Positions 5,607 through 6,109 of a stretch of 6,109 nucleotides of DNA are shown one piece after another (position 1 is the first letter of the stretch; each line of letters starts with the position of its first letter). This DNA comes from Comamonadaceae bacterium (lineage in GTDB: Bacteria > Pseudomonadota > Gammaproteobacteria > Burkholderiales > Burkholderiaceae_C): contig CANLWQ010000126.1 of assembly GCA_947494405.1 (NCBI GenBank), forward strand, positions 1-6,109, in the 5' to 3' direction. A program made the position numbers and the translations under genes. The notes below the pieces were generated by a model. That model was given only the letters and a program-made list of their open reading frames with translations. It had not been told where the DNA came from and did no database searches.

Positions 5607-6086
5607 ATGTTTCAGATTGTTTTGGTTCAACCCGAAATACCCCCTAACACCGGCAACATCATCCGCTTGGCAGCCAACACGGGTTGCAGTTTGCATTTGG
5701 TCGAGCCGCTGGGGTTTTCCATGCAAGACAAGCAAATGCGCCGCGCCGGTTTGGACTACCACGAGTACGCCAGCGTCAAACGTCACGCCAGCTGGCAAGC
5801 TTTTGTAGAGGCAGAGCAACCCAGCGTTTCGCGCAGTTTTGCCCTCAGCACGCATGGCAAGCAATCGGTATTTGCCCAAGCATTTCAGGCGGGCGACTGG
5901 CTGGTGTTTGGCGCAGAAACCAGCGGTTTAGCGACTGAAGTACGGGCTTTTTTTCAAGCCCAGAACATACTTCGACTACCTATGTTGGAAGGTCAACGCA
6001 GCTTGAACTTATCGAACGCCGTGGCCATCACGGTATTTGAAGCTTGGCGGCAAAACAGTTTTGCCATCGCGCCAGCTCAGGGGTAG
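5607..6086 (+). CDS. trmL: tRNA (cytidine(34)-2'-O)-methyltransferase TrmL (SPOUT family)
   Basis: A 159-residue protein of normal TrmL/YibK length. TrmL methylates the ribose 2'-OH of the wobble nucleotide in tRNA-Leu isoacceptors, using SAM. The three SPOUT motifs are clear: PEIPPNTGNIIRLAANTG at 9-26 (motif 1), LVFGAETSGL at 99-108 with Glu104 (motif 2), and LPMLEGQRSLNLSNAVAIT at 124-142 with Arg131, Ser136 and Asn137 (motif 3). The last two motifs form the trefoil knot that holds SAM. RRAGLDYHEY at 45-54 is a further TrmL signature. GAGG ends four bases before the ATG. It follows comF by 51 bp and its last ten bases overlap a probable convergent gene end. The short tail after residue 150 is not conserved. 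There are no signs of damage. Confidence 0.96.
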   Translation: MFQIVLVQPEIPPNTGNIIRLAANTGCSLHLVEPLGFSMQDKQMRRAGLDYHEYASVKRHASWQAFVEAEQPSVSRSFALSTHGKQSVFAQAFQAGDWLVFGAETSGLATEVRAFFQAQNILRLPMLEGQRSLNLSNAVAITVFEAWRQNSFAIAPAQG

Positions 6087-6109
6087 CGGCGCACCAAATA
6101 CTCGGCCAC
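6077..6109 (-). CDS. C-terminal end of an unidentified convergent gene (partial)
   Basis: Reading leftward from the window edge, one frame gives ten codons, VAEYLVRRYP, then TGA at 6079-6077. The stop lies inside the end of trmL, so the two genes would overlap tail to tail by 10 bp. The residues look like an ordinary protein C-terminus, but ten codons are too few to name a family or to prove that the frame is coding. The 23 bases after the trmL stop show nothing else. Confidence 0.35.
   Translation of the reverse strand: MAEYLVRRYP

Noticed and set aside
5304..5879. A 191-codon open frame on the minus strand across comF and trmL
   Set aside because: It runs antisense through two conserved genes and their gap, with no family resemblance; composition shadow.
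5944..5961. GGGCTT / AAGCCC hairpin with a T run, resembling a terminator
   Set aside because: It lies inside the trmL coding sequence (residues 113-118), the T run is within the stem-loop rather than after it, and conserved motif 3 follows.
1..6109. A new defence, mobile or biosynthetic system
   Set aside because: Every gene-sized stretch is accounted for by oxidase, assembly, methyltransferase, ComF or TrmL genes; there are no transposase, repeat array, phage or toxin signatures.

Overview
The window looks like an ordinary core-genome segment of a betaproteobacterium, most likely Burkholderiales and probably Comamonadaceae. The grounds are the gene order coxB - ctaD - tiny assembly gene - ctaG - DUF2970, the cytochrome c domain fused to CoxB, the His-rich start of CtaD, and the style of the BioC-like, ComF and TrmL proteins. 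This is inferred from recalled family features; no search was run, and the genus cannot be named.

Layout. Positions 1-3791, minus strand, hold the cytochrome c oxidase operon read right to left: coxB (subunit II with CuA and a C-terminal haem c domain), ctaD (subunit I), a 38-residue single-helix protein too short for most gene callers, ctaG (copper delivery to CuB) and a DUF2970 membrane protein that runs off the left edge. Subunit III is expected beyond position 1 but is not in the window. Positions 3792-3884 are a 93-bp leader with a weak promoter candidate and an 8-bp inverted repeat. Positions 3885-4802, minus strand, hold a BioC-like methyltransferase whose usual SAM-binding glycine motif is missing. 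A divergent gap of about 30 bp separates it from plus-strand comF and trmL (4833-6086). The last 33 bases appear to hold the C-terminus of a convergent minus-strand gene that overlaps the trmL stop.

How the genes work together. CoxB accepts electrons from cytochrome c through its own haem c and CuA and passes them to the haem a / a3-CuB centre of CtaD, where oxygen is reduced and protons are pumped. CtaG, and probably the tiny protein, serve assembly of that complex. The gene junctions are tight (52, 23, 9 and -4 bp), which fits one transcript. The methyltransferase, ComF and TrmL are housekeeping neighbours with no evident link to respiration.

I found no mobile element, CRISPR array, tRNA or rRNA gene, and no sign of horizontal transfer or of a new multi-gene system. 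The points most worth a second look are the tiny assembly gene, the altered SAM motif of the methyltransferase, the altered metal-site segment in CtaD and the inverted repeat in the coxB leader. No stretch over 300 bases lacks a gene.
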